A stretch of DNA of 64,000 nt from CAYXAA01 sp964462985 (GCA_964462985.1 CAYXAA010000006.1:97966-161965), one strand, 5' to 3'. Counted from the first letter of the stretch, positions 35,868-45,943 are shown. Program-made: numbers and translations. The notes: a model not told the origin generated them from the letters alone.

Positions 35868-38800
35868 ATGCCCGCGCACCCCGCGCTCTTCACGATTCCG
35901 CCGTCGGTTCCGTTCCTCGACACGTTGATCGAGGCGCTTGTCGACGGCCGATTGGTGCCGGGGTTCGACGTACGGGCCGATCCGCTGGCGTTGGCACGGG
36001 TGACGCTCTATCTGCCAACCCGCCGTGCGGCCCGCGCCCTGCCGGACCTGTTCCGCACCAAGCTCGGCGGCACATGCCTGCTGCCGCGCATTCGGCCGCT
36101 CGGAGATGCGGACGAGGAAGTCCAGCTTCTGACCGGCGGACCCGAGGTCGAGGGCCTGCCGCCGGCAATTCCGGAAATGGAGCGCCGGCTCGCCATGACC
36201 CGCCTGGTGCGCGCCTGGGAAGGCGCGCTGCGCCGCGACGTCCTCGGTCTTGCCGCGCACGAAACGCTGAAGGTACCGGCCTCAGCCGCAGATGCCGCCT
36301 GGCTCGCCGCCGACCTGATCGCGCTGATGGACGAGATTGCGACCGAGGAGGCCGGCTGGGACGGACTTGCCGACCTCGTGCCGGAGGAACATGCCCGCTA
36401 CTGGCAGATCACGCTTGATTTCCTGAAGATCGCCACCGCGGCCTGGCCGGAGGTCCTCGCCGAACGCGGCGCCATGGATCCGAAAGCACGCCGCTCCGCC
36501 CTCATCCGCCGCGAAGCCGAGAGGCTGCGACGGGCTCCTCCGCAGGATCCGGTGATCGTCGCAGGCACAACGGGGTCGATTCCAGCCACGGCGGATCTGC
36601 TTGCGGCGGTGGCCGCGCTGCCGAAGGGGGCGATCGTCCTGCCGGGACTCGACCAGAGCCTGGATGCGGACGCCTGGGAGACAATTGGCGCGCCCGAGGC
36701 GAAGACCTGCCATCCCGGGCACCCGCAATATGGGCTGAAGCAGCTTCTGACCCGGCTGAAGACGGCCCGAGGTGATGTCGTGCCTCTCGCTGCCCCGGCA
36801 AACCCGGCGCTTGCCGCGCGCGACAGGCTGGTCTCCGAGGCCATGCGCCCGGCGGAAACCACCGATCGATGGCCGATCGTGCTGCGGGACGTGTCGATCG
36901 ACGACCGTGCCGCAGCGTTCGCAGGCGTCTCGGTGGTCGAGGCCCGCAACGAGGCGGATGAGGCTCTCACGGTCGCGGTCCGGCTGCGCCAGGCGATCGA
37001 AGAAGGCAAGCGCGCCGCACTTATCTCGCCCGACCGCATGCTGGCACGCCGTGTGGCGGTCGAGCTGCAGCGCTGGGGCATCGCGGTCGACGATTCCGCA
37101 GGCCGGCCGCTCGACCAGACGCCGCCGGCAATCCTCGCCGTGCTCGCGGCACGGCTTGCCGTGCGGGGCCTGGAACCGATCGATCTCCTGGCGCTCCTCA
37201 AACACCCGCTTACCCGACTCGGTCTTTCGCCGAAGGAGATCCGCGCGGCCGCCCGGAGCCTGGAACGGGGCGTCCTGCGCGGGCCGCGTGCGCGACCGGG
37301 CACGGCGGGGCTCGCCGCCGCCGTCGCCGCTGCGCGCGCGGCCGTCAACGGACGCCACACACCGCGCTGGAAGAGACTCGTCGAGGACGACTGGATCGCG
37401 GTCGAGGACCTCGTTGCCCGGCTGACCGAGGCCTTGCAGCCGTTGGAGGCCCTGGCTTCTGAATTTGGAGAGGTCGCCGTGGCGCGGCTGGTCGAGGCGC
37501 ATGTCGAAACGGTGTCGCGGCTTGCCCGCGACGAGACAGGCTCCGATGCCGAGCTTTATGCCGGTGAAGCGGGCGATGCGCTCGCCGCCGTCTTCGCATC
37601 CCTGATCGACGCGAAGGAGACGGACCTGACGATACCGGTTTTCGACTGGCCGGACGTGTTCTGTGCGCTGATTTCAGGCGCAAATGTCCGTCGCCGCCTG
37701 CCGGGCGACCCACGTATTGCGATCCTCGGTCCGCTCGAGGCACGGCTGCAGCGCCCCGACATAGTCGTCCTCGGCGGGCTTAACGAGGGCGTATGGCCGG
37801 CGCGCACGCGCAACGATCCGTGGCTCAACCGACCGATGAAGCGCGACATCGGTCTCGACCCGCCGGAACGGAGGATCGGCGCGGCGGCCCACGATTTCTG
37901 TCAGGGGCTCGGGGCCGAAGAGGTGGTGCTGACGAGGGCGTTGCGTGCCGACGGAGCGCCGACCGTGGCGGCGCGCTGGCTGCAACGGCTGACGACCCTG
38001 CTCGGGCCGGATGTCGCGGCGGCGATGCGCCGGCGTGGCGAAGACCTGCGTGCCCTCGCCGCCCTGGTGGACCATGTCGAAGGCCCGCCCCGCCCTGCTG
38101 CGCGGCCGGAGCCGAAGCCGCCGGTCGCCGCCCGGCCGGCGGAACTCTTCATTACCGACATCGAGCGCCTGATTCGCGACCCCTACGCCATCTACGCCCG
38201 CCGCATCCTTCGCCTCGACGAGATAGAACCGATCGGCGGCGAGCCGGGCGCAGCCGACCGCGGCACGCTGATCCACGACAGCCTCGCTGATTTCCTGAAG
38301 CGCTGGAACGGCCCGTTTGACGAAAGCGCGGTCGACGCGCTCGTCGAGATCGGGCGGGCGCATTTTGCCCCACTCGACGCCTTTCCGGCGGTGCGGGCGC
38401 TGTGGTGGCCGCGGTTCTGCCGCGTCGCTTCCGCCTTCGTCGCCGCCGAGGCGGAGCGGGCGTCGTCCATCGCACGCCGTCACCTCGAGATCGGCGGCGG
38501 CATCCAGCTTGACCTTGCGCCCGGCCGCACGATCCGACTGTCCGGCCGGGCTGACCGCATCGACGAATGCTGCGACGGCACGCTGTCGGTGATCGACTAC
38601 AAGACCGGCCAAGCACCGTCGCAAAAGCAGGTCGAGGCGCTGCTCGCCCCGCAGCTGCCGCTCGAGGCCGCGCTGGTGGCCGCCGGAGGCTTCGACGGGG
38701 TGGACGCAAATCTTCCGGTTGGCGAGATGGCCTATATCCGGTTGACCGGCGGCCGCAGGCCGGTCGAAGTGCTGACAAGAAATCCCAAGGACGCCACTGT

Positions 38801-38978
38801 GCCCGAGCTTGCCGCCGAGGCGCTGGCGCGGGTAATGGCGCTGCTTGCCGCGTACGAGAACCCGGACAAAGGCTATCTCTCCCGCGCCCGGGTGTTCGAG
38901 GAGCGGGATGTATCCGGCCCGTACGACCATCTTGCCCGGGTGCGGGAGTGGTCGGTCGAGGGCGGGGAGGACGCATGA
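35868..38978 (+). CDS. addB: Double-strand break repair protein AddB
   Basis: A 1036-residue subunit of the AddAB helicase-nuclease, which resects double-strand breaks for RecA loading. The N-terminal inactivated helicase-like half has LYLPTRRAARALPDLF. The C-terminal nuclease carries LSVIDYKTGQAPSQKQ, with Asp910 and Lys912 as the catalytic D-x-K, and RGTLIHDSLADFL further upstream. The form with about 1040 residues is typical of alphaproteobacteria. The stop overlaps the addA start by four bases, so the two subunits are made together. Confidence 0.95.
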   Translation: MPAHPALFTIPPSVPFLDTLIEALVDGRLVPGFDVRADPLALARVTLYLPTRRAARALPDLFRTKLGGTCLLPRIRPLGDADEEVQLLTGGPEVEGLPPAIPEMERRLAMTRLVRAWEGALRRDVLGLAAHETLKVPASAADAAWLAADLIALMDEIATEEAGWDGLADLVPEEHARYWQITLDFLKIATAAWPEVLAERGAMDPKARRSALIRREAERLRRAPPQDPVIVAGTTGSIPATADLLAAVAALPKGAIVLPGLDQSLDADAWETIGAPEAKTCHPGHPQYGLKQLLTRLKTARGDVVPLAAPANPALAARDRLVSEAMRPAETTDRWPIVLRDVSIDDRAAAFAGVSVVEARNEADEALTVAVRLRQAIEEGKRAALISPDRMLARRVAVELQRWGIAVDDSAGRPLDQTPPAILAVLAARLAVRGLEPIDLLALLKHPLTRLGLSPKEIRAAARSLERGVLRGPRARPGTAGLAAAVAAARAAVNGRHTPRWKRLVEDDWIAVEDLVARLTEALQPLEALASEFGEVAVARLVEAHVETVSRLARDETGSDAELYAGEAGDALAAVFASLIDAKETDLTIPVFDWPDVFCALISGANVRRRLPGDPRIAILGPLEARLQRPDIVVLGGLNEGVWPARTRNDPWLNRPMKRDIGLDPPERRIGAAAHDFCQGLGAEEVVLTRALRADGAPTVAARWLQRLTTLLGPDVAAAMRRRGEDLRALAALVDHVEGPPRPAARPEPKPPVAARPAELFITDIERLIRDPYAIYARRILRLDEIEPIGGEPGAADRGTLIHDSLADFLKRWNGPFDESAVDALVEIGRAHFAPLDAFPAVRALWWPRFCRVASAFVAAEAERASSIARRHLEIGGGIQLDLAPGRTIRLSGRADRIDECCDGTLSVIDYKTGQAPSQKQVEALLAPQLPLEAALVAAGGFDGVDANLPVGEMAYIRLTGGRRPVEVLTRNPKDATVPELAAEALARVMALLAAYENPDKGYLSRARVFEERDVSGPYDHLARVREWSVEGGEDA

Positions 38979-41900
38979 GCCGGCCGCTGATCCCCGAGGC
39001 AACCCGCCAGCGCCAGGCGCTCGCCGCTGACCCGACGCGTTCGGCCTGGGTCAGCGCCAACGCGGGCTCCGGCAAGACCTTCGTCCTCGCCCGCCGCGTC
39101 GTGCGGCTGCTGCTCGCTGGCACGGACCCGGCGAAGATCCTGTGCCTCACCTTCACCAAAGCTGCGGCCGCTGAAATGGCGACCCGGGTGTTCGAGATCC
39201 TCGGCGCTTGGACCGCACTCGACGACGAGCGTCTTGCTGCCGAAATCGCCGACATCGAGGGCCGGCCGCCCGATGCCGACCGACTCGCCCGGGCGAGGCA
39301 CCTGTTTGCTGCGGCGCTGGAGACGCCGGGCGGGCTCAAGATCCAGACCATCCACGCCTTCTGCGAAGCGCTGCTGCACCAGTTTCCGCTGGAGGCGAAT
39401 GTCGCCGGGCATTTTTCCGTTCTGGACGACCGGCAGACGGCCGAGCTTTTGGCCGAGGCCCGCGCCCGGGTGCTTCATCGCGCCGAGAGTGAGCCGGACA
39501 GCCCGCTCGGCCGCGCCCTCGCCTTCCTGATCGGCGAGCTTTCCGACAGTGGTGTCGAGGACGTGCTTGCCGAACTGGTCGGCAAGCGCGACCAGCTCGG
39601 GCGCTGGATCGTGGAGAGCGGCACGCTGGACAACGCACTGGACGCCTTGGCGGAGGCATTCGGGGTCCGCCCTGGCGACAGCGTGGCTGCGGTCGACCAG
39701 GAAGCCATTGCGAACTGCCTGATCCCGGATCGGACCAAGATCGACCTTGCCGAAGCGCTCGAAACCGGCTCGAAGTCCGACCGAGACCGGGCCAAGGTGT
39801 TACGCCGGCTGGCACTGGACGGGCGTGGCCCGGCCTGGCTCAGTGCCTGGCAGGACCTGTTCCTTACAAGGGATTTCGGTCCGCGCAAGTCCTTGATGAC
39901 CAAAGCCGTCGCGGACGCCTATCCCGACCTGCACGCGCTGATGCTCGCCGAGCAGGAGCGGCTGCTGGTCCTGACCGGACGTCGCCGTGCCGCGCTGACC
40001 CTCGAAGGCACGACCGCAATTCTTCGCCTCGCCGATGCCGTGCTCGACGGCTACGAGGCCGACAAGACCCGGCGCGGCGCCCTCGACTTCGAGGATCTGG
40101 TGGTGCGTACCGCCAACCTGCTTGCGCGCTCCGAAGCGGCGCAGTGGGTGCAGTACAAGCTCGACCGCGGTCTAGACCATATCCTGGTCGACGAGGCCCA
40201 GGACACCAGTCCGCGGCAATGGCAGGTCATTCAGGCGCTCGCCGAGGAATTCTTTGCCGGCGAGGGCGCCACGACGTCGGTGCGCACGATCTTCGCAGTT
40301 GGCGACGAGAAGCAGTCGATCTACTCGTTTCAGGGCGCGGTGCCGGCCTTCTTCGCCGAGATGCGCCAATACTTCGCCGCCCGCGCCGAGGCCGCGGGCG
40401 CGGCGTTCTCGCGGCTCGACCTGACGCTGTCGTTCCGCTCGACGCCCGACGTACTCGGCGCGGTCGATACGGTGTTTGCCTCGCCCGAAGCACACAAGGG
40501 ACTTGTCCGGGACCCGGAGCCGCCGGTCCACGAGGCGATCCGTCGCAACGATCCGGGCATGGTGGAGATCTGGCCGCTGGAAGAGCCGGAAGAAATCGAG
40601 CCGCCCGGCGACTGGTCCAAACCGGTCGACCGGATTTCGGCCACGAGCCCGATGATGCGCCTTGCCCGCCGCATTGCCGCGACTATCGCCGAGTGGTCGA
40701 AGACCGGCGAGGCCGATCCCGGCGACGTACTGGTGCTCGTGCGCAAACGCGGACCTTTCGTCGAGGCGCTGAGCCGGGAGTTGAAGCGGCTCGACGTTGC
40801 CGTCGCCGGTGCCGACCGCCTGGTGCTGACCGAGCATATCGCCGTCCAGGATCTGGTCGCCCTGGGCCGGTTTCTGCTCTTACCCGAAGACGACCTGTCG
40901 CTTGCTGCCGTGCTGAAGAGCCCGCTGTTCGGCCTCACCGACGATGATCTCTTCGACATCGCCCGCGAGGGCGACCGGCCACGGCCGGGCACATTGTGGC
41001 AGGCGCTGGTCAAGCGGTCGGACGGCGACCCGCGCTGGCGCAGCGTGCAGGCACGGCTGGAAACCTGGCGCGCTCGGGCCGACTTCATGCCGCCCTTCGA
41101 GTTCTACGCCCGCCTAATCGGCGCCGATGGCGGCCGGCGGCTGTTTCGTGCCCGGCTGGGCAGCGAAGTCGACGACATCCTCGACGAATTCCTGGCGCTT
41201 GCGATCTCCTATGAGACGACAGGCACACCGAGTCTCGAAGGTTTTCTCGCCTGGCTCCGCGCGGCGCCAACGGAGATCAAGCGCGAACTTTCGGGCACGT
41301 CAGGCATGGTGCGCATCATGACTGTGCACGGCGCCAAGGGGCTCGAGGCGCCTGTCGTGATCCTGGTGGATCCCGGCGCGGCGCCGGTGGCGGCATATCA
41401 CGATCCGGCAATGCTGGAACGGCCTCGCGATGAAGCCGGACTGCTGGCACCGGCCCTGGTGTGGCTGCCGGCCAAGCCGTCGCGAACGGCCTGGCACGAG
41501 TCCGCCCTCGCCGCGCTGCGCGACAAGGCCGCGGAAGAATACCGCCGCCTGCTTTATGTGGCGATGACGCGGGCGAGGGACCGGCTGGTCGTCTGCGGCT
41601 GGGCGCCGAAGCGGGGCCAGCCGGACGGAACCTGGTATCAGCTCGTCTCGGCGGCGCTCGGCCCTTCGGCACGTAAGGAGACAGATACGGACGGCCGGGT
41701 CAGGCGATTGGTCTGGCGCAAAAGCGGCGCTGAGGGCGAAGCGCCCCGGCTGGGTGGAAAGGCGCCGGTACGGGAAGCGCAGGTCAGACGCCCCGACTGG
41801 CTCGATCGAGCAGTGCCGCCGCCGATGCGGCCGCGGCGCCTGCAACCATCGGACGCATTCGAGGCGATGGAAGCAAAGGACGGCCCGGAGCAACCGCCGG

Positions 41901-42475
41901 CGACGAGCACGCTCGCGGCTGCGCGGGAACCGGCTGACTGGGCGCGTGTCCGCGGCCGCGCGGTCCATCGGCTGCTCGAACTGCTGCCCACCCTTGATCC
42001 TTCGGCACGGCCAGCCGCAGCGCGCCGGCTGCTCGCCCGAGCCCTGCCAAAAACCTTGCTTGACCGGGCCGACGCACTGGCGGAGGAGACGTGTGCCCTG
42101 CTCGCCGATCCCCGGTTTGCTGCGCTGTTTTCCGGCAATGCGCTTGTCGAAGTGCCGGTGGTTGGGGAGATGACCACAGCCCACGGTGAGGCCTATGCTA
42201 TATCGGGCCAGATCGACCGGCTCTGCGTCACCGACGATGCCGTGCTGATCGTCGACTACAAGACCGACCGCTTCGTTCCACAAAGCGCCGGCTCGGTGCC
42301 CCGGAGTCACGTGGTGCAGCTCGCTTGCTATCGTCACCTGCTGAGGCCGCTCTACCCGAACCGCGCCGTACGCTCCGCCCTGCTCTACACTTCCGGCCCA
42401 CGATTGATTGACTTGCCGGACCAGCTTCTTGATGACGCCATCACGGCCCTTGCATCTGGAGCGCCCCTCGCTTGA
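38975..42475 (+). CDS. addA: Double-strand break repair helicase AddA
   Basis: An 1166-residue UvrD-like superfamily 1 helicase with a C-terminal RecB-type nuclease. Walker A is VSANAGSGKTFVLARR (GSGKT at 31-35), motif Ia ILCLTFTKAAAAEMATR, Walker B LVDEAQDTSPRQWQ, motif III GDEKQSIYSFQGA, motif V MTVHGAKGLEAPVVIL and motif VI LYVAMTRARDRLVV. The nuclease domain ends with GRAVHRLLELLP and VDYKTDRF. The start is set by the ATGA overlap with addB. trxA follows 176 bp downstream. Confidence 0.95.
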   Translation: MSRPLIPEATRQRQALAADPTRSAWVSANAGSGKTFVLARRVVRLLLAGTDPAKILCLTFTKAAAAEMATRVFEILGAWTALDDERLAAEIADIEGRPPDADRLARARHLFAAALETPGGLKIQTIHAFCEALLHQFPLEANVAGHFSVLDDRQTAELLAEARARVLHRAESEPDSPLGRALAFLIGELSDSGVEDVLAELVGKRDQLGRWIVESGTLDNALDALAEAFGVRPGDSVAAVDQEAIANCLIPDRTKIDLAEALETGSKSDRDRAKVLRRLALDGRGPAWLSAWQDLFLTRDFGPRKSLMTKAVADAYPDLHALMLAEQERLLVLTGRRRAALTLEGTTAILRLADAVLDGYEADKTRRGALDFEDLVVRTANLLARSEAAQWVQYKLDRGLDHILVDEAQDTSPRQWQVIQALAEEFFAGEGATTSVRTIFAVGDEKQSIYSFQGAVPAFFAEMRQYFAARAEAAGAAFSRLDLTLSFRSTPDVLGAVDTVFASPEAHKGLVRDPEPPVHEAIRRNDPGMVEIWPLEEPEEIEPPGDWSKPVDRISATSPMMRLARRIAATIAEWSKTGEADPGDVLVLVRKRGPFVEALSRELKRLDVAVAGADRLVLTEHIAVQDLVALGRFLLLPEDDLSLAAVLKSPLFGLTDDDLFDIAREGDRPRPGTLWQALVKRSDGDPRWRSVQARLETWRARADFMPPFEFYARLIGADGGRRLFRARLGSEVDDILDEFLALAISYETTGTPSLEGFLAWLRAAPTEIKRELSGTSGMVRIMTVHGAKGLEAPVVILVDPGAAPVAAYHDPAMLERPRDEAGLLAPALVWLPAKPSRTAWHESALAALRDKAAEEYRRLLYVAMTRARDRLVVCGWAPKRGQPDGTWYQLVSAALGPSARKETDTDGRVRRLVWRKSGAEGEAPRLGGKAPVREAQVRRPDWLDRAVPPPMRPRRLQPSDAFEAMEAKDGPEQPPATSTLAAAREPADWARVRGRAVHRLLELLPTLDPSARPAAARRLLARALPKTLLDRADALAEETCALLADPRFAALFSGNALVEVPVVGEMTTAHGEAYAISGQIDRLCVTDDAVLIVDYKTDRFVPQSAGSVPRSHVVQLACYRHLLRPLYPNRAVRSALLYTSGPRLIDLPDQLLDDAITALASGAPLA

Positions 42476-42651
42476 CGCAGGTCGACCGGCTTCCTAAGTT
42501 CAAACCAACTGCGCGGCGCGACGCCGCGCGTCTGAAGCGCCGGGTTGCTTACGCCAAGTCCCCCCGCTTCGGCGAATGGAACCGGTCGATCCTTCCGCTC
42601 CGAGCCGCTTGCGGACGGGACGGGACGATCGAGCTTTCTGAAAGGCATGCC

Positions 42652-42972
42652 ATGAGCACTGCTGTCGTTACCGATGCGAGCTTTGATGCGGACGTCCTGA
42701 AGTCTTCGGAGCCAGTGGTCGTCGACTTTTGGGCCGAATGGTGCGGTCCGTGCAAAATGATCGCGCCAGCTTTGGAAGAGATCTCCGATGAACTCGCCGG
42801 CAAGGTCAAGGTCGCCAAGCTGAACATCGACGAGAACCAGGGCACTGCCATCAAGTACGGCGTGCGGTCGATTCCGACCCTGATCCTGTTCAAGGACGGC
42901 AAGCCGGTCGCGACCCAAGTCGGTGCTGCGCCGAAGAATCGGCTCGCCGACTGGATAAAAAGCGCGACCTGA
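42652..42972 (+). CDS. trxA: Thioredoxin
   Basis: A 106-residue thioredoxin with the active site FWAEWCGPCKM (Cys31, Cys34) and the cis-proline loop RSIPTLILFKDG. It reduces disulfides in ribonucleotide reductase and other cytoplasmic targets. The frame is open upstream back into addA, but the ATG before STAVVTDASFD gives the normal length and has GAAAGG six bases upstream. A perfect hairpin with a short T-run follows the stop. The addB-addA-trxA order is usual in Hyphomicrobiales. Confidence 0.96.
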   Translation: MSTAVVTDASFDADVLKSSEPVVVDFWAEWCGPCKMIAPALEEISDELAGKVKVAKLNIDENQGTAIKYGVRSIPTLILFKDGKPVATQVGAAPKNRLADWIKSAT

Positions 42973-42999
42973 CCTCGTCACCTGAGGACAGAAGCATAG

Positions 43000-43026
43000 G
43001 TCCGGTCGTCATGCGACCGGACTTTA
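43000..43026 (+). terminator. Rho-independent terminator after trxA
   Basis: GTCCGGTCG and CGACCGGAC form a perfect 9-bp stem around TCATG, followed by TTTAACTGTTT. It lies 27 bases after the trxA stop and separates trxA from grpE. Confidence 0.75.
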
Positions 43027-43094
43027 ACTGTTTGCTTCAATCTCTTATTGTGCCGCGCGTCGTCAACGTCCGATCGAAACCCTTCGAGCGTGAG

Positions 43095-43733
43095 ATGAAC
43101 CAAGACAACAAGACTCCCGAAACTCCCGAAACTCCCGAGTCCGAGAGCCCCGCCACGGAGGCAGCCGCAAACGCCGAGACCCGCGTCGAGGACGTTGATC
43201 CGGTTGCGGCGCTGACTGCGGAGAACGCGGAGCTGAAGGACCGTGTTCTGCGGACGATGGCGGACATGGAGAACCTGCGTCGACGAACCGAGAAGGAATT
43301 GCGCGACGCACGCCAGTATTCCGCCGCGAGCTTCGCGCGCGACATGCTGACCGTCTGCGACAATCTGCGCCGAGCACTCGAAGCCGTGTCACCCGAGGCC
43401 CGCAGCAAGGCTGATGACGTGTTCAAGGCGCTCGTCGAGGGCGTCGAAATGACCGAGCGCGAGATGCTCAATCAGCTCGAGAAGCACGGCGTCCGTAAGA
43501 TCGATGCCTCCGGGCAGAAGTTTGATCCGAACTTCCACCAGGCGATGTTTGAGGTGCCGGATCCGCAAGTCCCGGCCAGCACGGTGGTCCAGGTCGTCCA
43601 GGACGGCTATGTCATTGGCGATCGTGTGCTGCGTCCTGCTCTGGTTGGCGTCTCCAAGGGCGGACCGAAGGAAGCACCGCGACCAGTCGAGGCCGACGGA
43701 CAGCCGGGCTCCACGGTCGATCGTACGGCCTGA
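43095..43733 (+). CDS. grpE: GrpE nucleotide exchange factor
   Basis: A 212-residue co-chaperone that releases ADP from DnaK. An acidic N-terminus of about 35 residues, including three TPE repeats, precedes the long coiled-coil (LTAENAELKDRVLRTMADMENLRRRTEKE). The C-terminal beta domain has FDPNFHQAMFEVPD and VVQDGYVIGDRVLRPALVGVS. The start is the ATG before NQDNKTPE; the frame is open 28 codons further but those overlap the upstream terminator. hrcA, often adjacent in relatives, is absent here, and I see no CIRCE element in the 69 bp between the terminator and the start. Confidence 0.95.
   Translation: MNQDNKTPETPETPESESPATEAAANAETRVEDVDPVAALTAENAELKDRVLRTMADMENLRRRTEKELRDARQYSAASFARDMLTVCDNLRRALEAVSPEARSKADDVFKALVEGVEMTEREMLNQLEKHGVRKIDASGQKFDPNFHQAMFEVPDPQVPASTVVQVVQDGYVIGDRVLRPALVGVSKGGPKEAPRPVEADGQPGSTVDRTA
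43113..43139 (+). repeat. Three tandem 9-bp repeats in grpE
   Basis: ACTCCCGAA occurs twice, followed by ACTCCCGAG, encoding TPE-TPE-TPE at residues 7-15 of GrpE. Such short in-frame repeats in a disordered tail can vary in number without breaking the protein. Confidence 0.85.
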
Positions 43734-43892
43734 GGTCGGGGGGAGCGCCTGTGCCAATTGATGGCGCACGCCTGTTGGCATCGCTGGCTAGTGGCGATCG
43801 CTTCTTATAGGAAACTTGATGGGCATGATCGTGACGCTGAGCGGCGGTTGATCCGCCGAACTCAGCCGGGTCCCAGGTCCTCGCCGGGGTGA

Positions 43893-44255
43893 TCAGGCGG
43901 CCGAGCGTCGGTCGGGATCCTCGAGCGCCGGTGGCGAGCTGGTGGTCGCAGCCTTGAGGCGGTCGGCCTCGTCATGCCAGCGCGAGGCCTCGCGTCGTTT
44001 TGCACGCGCTTCCTTGCGCCATTTGCCCTGCTTGGCCCATGCAGCTATGCCGCCGATGACGACGCCGAACGCTACGGCCGCAAACAGGAACCAGAACATC
44101 GGCGCCGTGACTGACCAGCGCGGCGTGTCCTGAGTGAGCGGATCGAACGACAGCACAACGTCGTGCCGGTTGGCGACGGCCAACAGCACCAGAACTATTG
44201 CAACGACACCCGACAGCAAGCTTCTTACGAACCGCGTCAACGCCCGCGCTCCCAT
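43893..44255 (-). CDS. LapA family (DUF1049) membrane protein
   Basis: A 120-residue protein with two membrane helices (about 14-30 and 50-70) joined by NRHDVVLSFDP, and a charged C-terminal coiled-coil segment. This is the layout of LapA/DUF1049 proteins, implicated in LPS assembly in E. coli. It is the last gene of the minus-strand run sppA-ihfB-lapA, 41 bp after ihfB, the order seen in many Hyphomicrobiales. Confidence 0.85.
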   Translation of the reverse strand: MGARALTRFVRSLLSGVVAIVLVLLAVANRHDVVLSFDPLTQDTPRWSVTAPMFWFLFAAVAFGVVIGGIAAWAKQGKWRKEARAKRREASRWHDEADRLKAATTSSPPALEDPDRRSAA

Positions 44256-44296
44256 GTCCCGTGCACCGTCGAGGGCAGTCTTCGCCGGGATCGACC

Positions 44297-44596
44297 TCAG
44301 TCGTCGCCGTGATCGACGCCGCCGTTCAGACGCTCGCGCATTTCCTTACCGGTCTTGAAGAACGGCACGTATTTCTCGTTGACGTCGACCTTCTGGCCGG
44401 TGCGCGGATTGCGGCCGACCCGAGCCGGCCTGTTCTTCACCGAGAACGCCCCGAACCCCCGAAGCTCGACCCTATCGCCGCGCTTCAGAGCCTCCGTAAT
44501 CTCATCGAGGATAGCATTGACAATGTTCTCGACGTCACGCTGGTAGAGATGCGGGTTCTGTTCGGCAATCCGCTGAACCAGTTCGGACTTGATCAT
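44297..44596 (-). CDS. ihfB: Integration host factor subunit beta
   Basis: A 99-residue HU/IHF-type DNA-bending protein. The start MIKSELVQRIAEQNPHLY, the helix dimer interface, and the arm with FGAFSVKNRPARVGRNPRTG carrying the intercalating proline are intact, and the extra C-terminal residues fit IhfB over HU. The ATG has GAGGGG six bases upstream and overlaps the sppA stop by four bases, so it is coupled to sppA. The alpha subunit is not in the window. Confidence 0.95.
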   Translation of the reverse strand: MIKSELVQRIAEQNPHLYQRDVENIVNAILDEITEALKRGDRVELRGFGAFSVKNRPARVGRNPRTGQKVDVNEKYVPFFKTGKEMRERLNGGVDHGDD

Positions 44597-45597
44597 TGCC
44601 GGCCCCCTCGCATGACGTTTTCGTTTGCCGCGTCCGAAGCGTGCCAAACCGATACCAGACCGTCAAGCGAAACCCCCGCAGGAATTAGGTTTTTCGCGCT
44701 GGTGAGGGAATCCGACACACCCTTGGCGAGCCCGAAGCCGATCGCCGCGGCGAGCCTGGAGGCGAAAGGAACTCCTTCGATGTTGGATGCAGGCTTCCAA
44801 GACAGAACCGGCAGGCCCTTGGCTACCGAGCGCTCGCGTTCTAGCCAGGCTATTGCGACTTCCTCGCCACCGAGTTCATCGACGAGGCCGTTCTCGCGAG
44901 CCCGCAGCCCGGAATAGATGCCGCCATTGGCAAGAGCGCGAACCCTTTCCCTGTCGAGCTCGCGCCGTTCGGCGACGACATCGACAAACCACCCGTAGCT
45001 GTCGTCAATCACCGACTGGAGGTTTTGCCGTGCCGCTTCGGGCGTCCGCCTGAACAGGTTCGGCTCGGCCTTGAGCGGTCCGCTCCGCACCACATCAAAC
45101 TCCACTCCGAGATCATCGAGCAGACCCTTGATGTTGCCGTACTGAATGTAGACCCCGATCGAGCCGGTGAGGGAATTGTGCCGAGCGACGATGTGGTCGG
45201 CGGCGACGGCCGTCATGTAGCCGGCCGAGGCGCCAAGCGTGCCGATGGTCGCGACAACCGGCTTTTTCTCGGCAAGCTTGCGCAACTCCTCGTAAAGTGA
45301 CTCGCCACCGGTGGTCGAGCCACCGGGCGAGTTGATGGCGATGATGACGCCCTTGACCCTGTCCGACCTGGCGATCGCCTCCAGCATCTTGGTTCGGTCT
45401 CGATCCTCGACGATGAGGCCTTCGATCGGAATCCGGGCAATATGATCCGTTCGCTTTGACGGCCCGCCGACGCCCGTCAGCACCGCCAGCGCCCCGACGA
45501 GGGCGACGGCCACGACGACAAAGGCCACGACCCGCCAAATGGCGAGCTTACGGCGGAGACGGCGACGGTCGATGATCGCATCGGCGTCAAGTGACAT
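44593..45597 (-). CDS. sppA: Signal peptide peptidase SppA
   Basis: A 334-residue membrane-anchored serine protease (S49, short 36K type) that digests cleaved signal peptides. A membrane helix at about residues 18-40 follows a basic start. The nucleophile serine is in GTLGASAGYMTAVAAD, and the general-base lysine in VRSGPLKAEPN. INSPGGSTTGGESLYEEL provides the oxyanion region. It heads the sppA-ihfB-lapA run and is preceded by 346 bp of spacer before the rpsA terminator. Confidence 0.94.
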   Translation of the reverse strand: MSLDADAIIDRRRLRRKLAIWRVVAFVVVAVALVGALAVLTGVGGPSKRTDHIARIPIEGLIVEDRDRTKMLEAIARSDRVKGVIIAINSPGGSTTGGESLYEELRKLAEKKPVVATIGTLGASAGYMTAVAADHIVARHNSLTGSIGVYIQYGNIKGLLDDLGVEFDVVRSGPLKAEPNLFRRTPEAARQNLQSVIDDSYGWFVDVVAERRELDRERVRALANGGIYSGLRARENGLVDELGGEEVAIAWLERERSVAKGLPVLSWKPASNIEGVPFASRLAAAIGFGLAKGVSDSLTSAKNLIPAGVSLDGLVSVWHASDAANENVMRGGRQ

Positions 45598-45943
45598 AAG
45601 GCGACTGCCCTCCCGTGGCGGCTTCCCGGGTTCAGACTCCGACGCGGAACGTGAGGCAGCGAGGACGACGGCTCCGCGTTCCCCGTTCCGGACGCGCCTA
45701 TGGCTACATGGCTCGGCACGCGAAGAAAAGCCTTTCCATCACCCATCGACGACGACCGCGGCCAGAGTATGGCCAAGAAGCCAACCGGCTTGAAAGTTCC
45801 CGCTTTTCCACCCGGTTCAACAGCTGCAGCGCGGATCGGTCCGGACCGAGCCGCCCCGGAGCGCGAGCAAAAATGCCTCGCTCTGCGGCCGCGCCCTTCG
45901 TCAGCTTCGTTCCGGACCGCCCAGGACGGTAGCAGCGAACAGA
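45598..45943. other. Spacer between rpsA terminator and sppA
   Basis: About 350 bp between the convergently positioned end of rpsA and the start of sppA on the same strand. It must contain the sppA promoter. Open frames here (for example around 45700-46000 on the plus strand) are Arg/Pro-rich and look like GC-driven artefacts; I see no gene or RNA. Confidence 0.5.

Noticed and set aside
43027..43094. A CIRCE element or RpoH promoter before grpE
   Set aside because: No TTAGCACTC-N9-GAGTGCTAA repeat and no CTTGAA/CCATAT pair is present there; hrcA is also absent.
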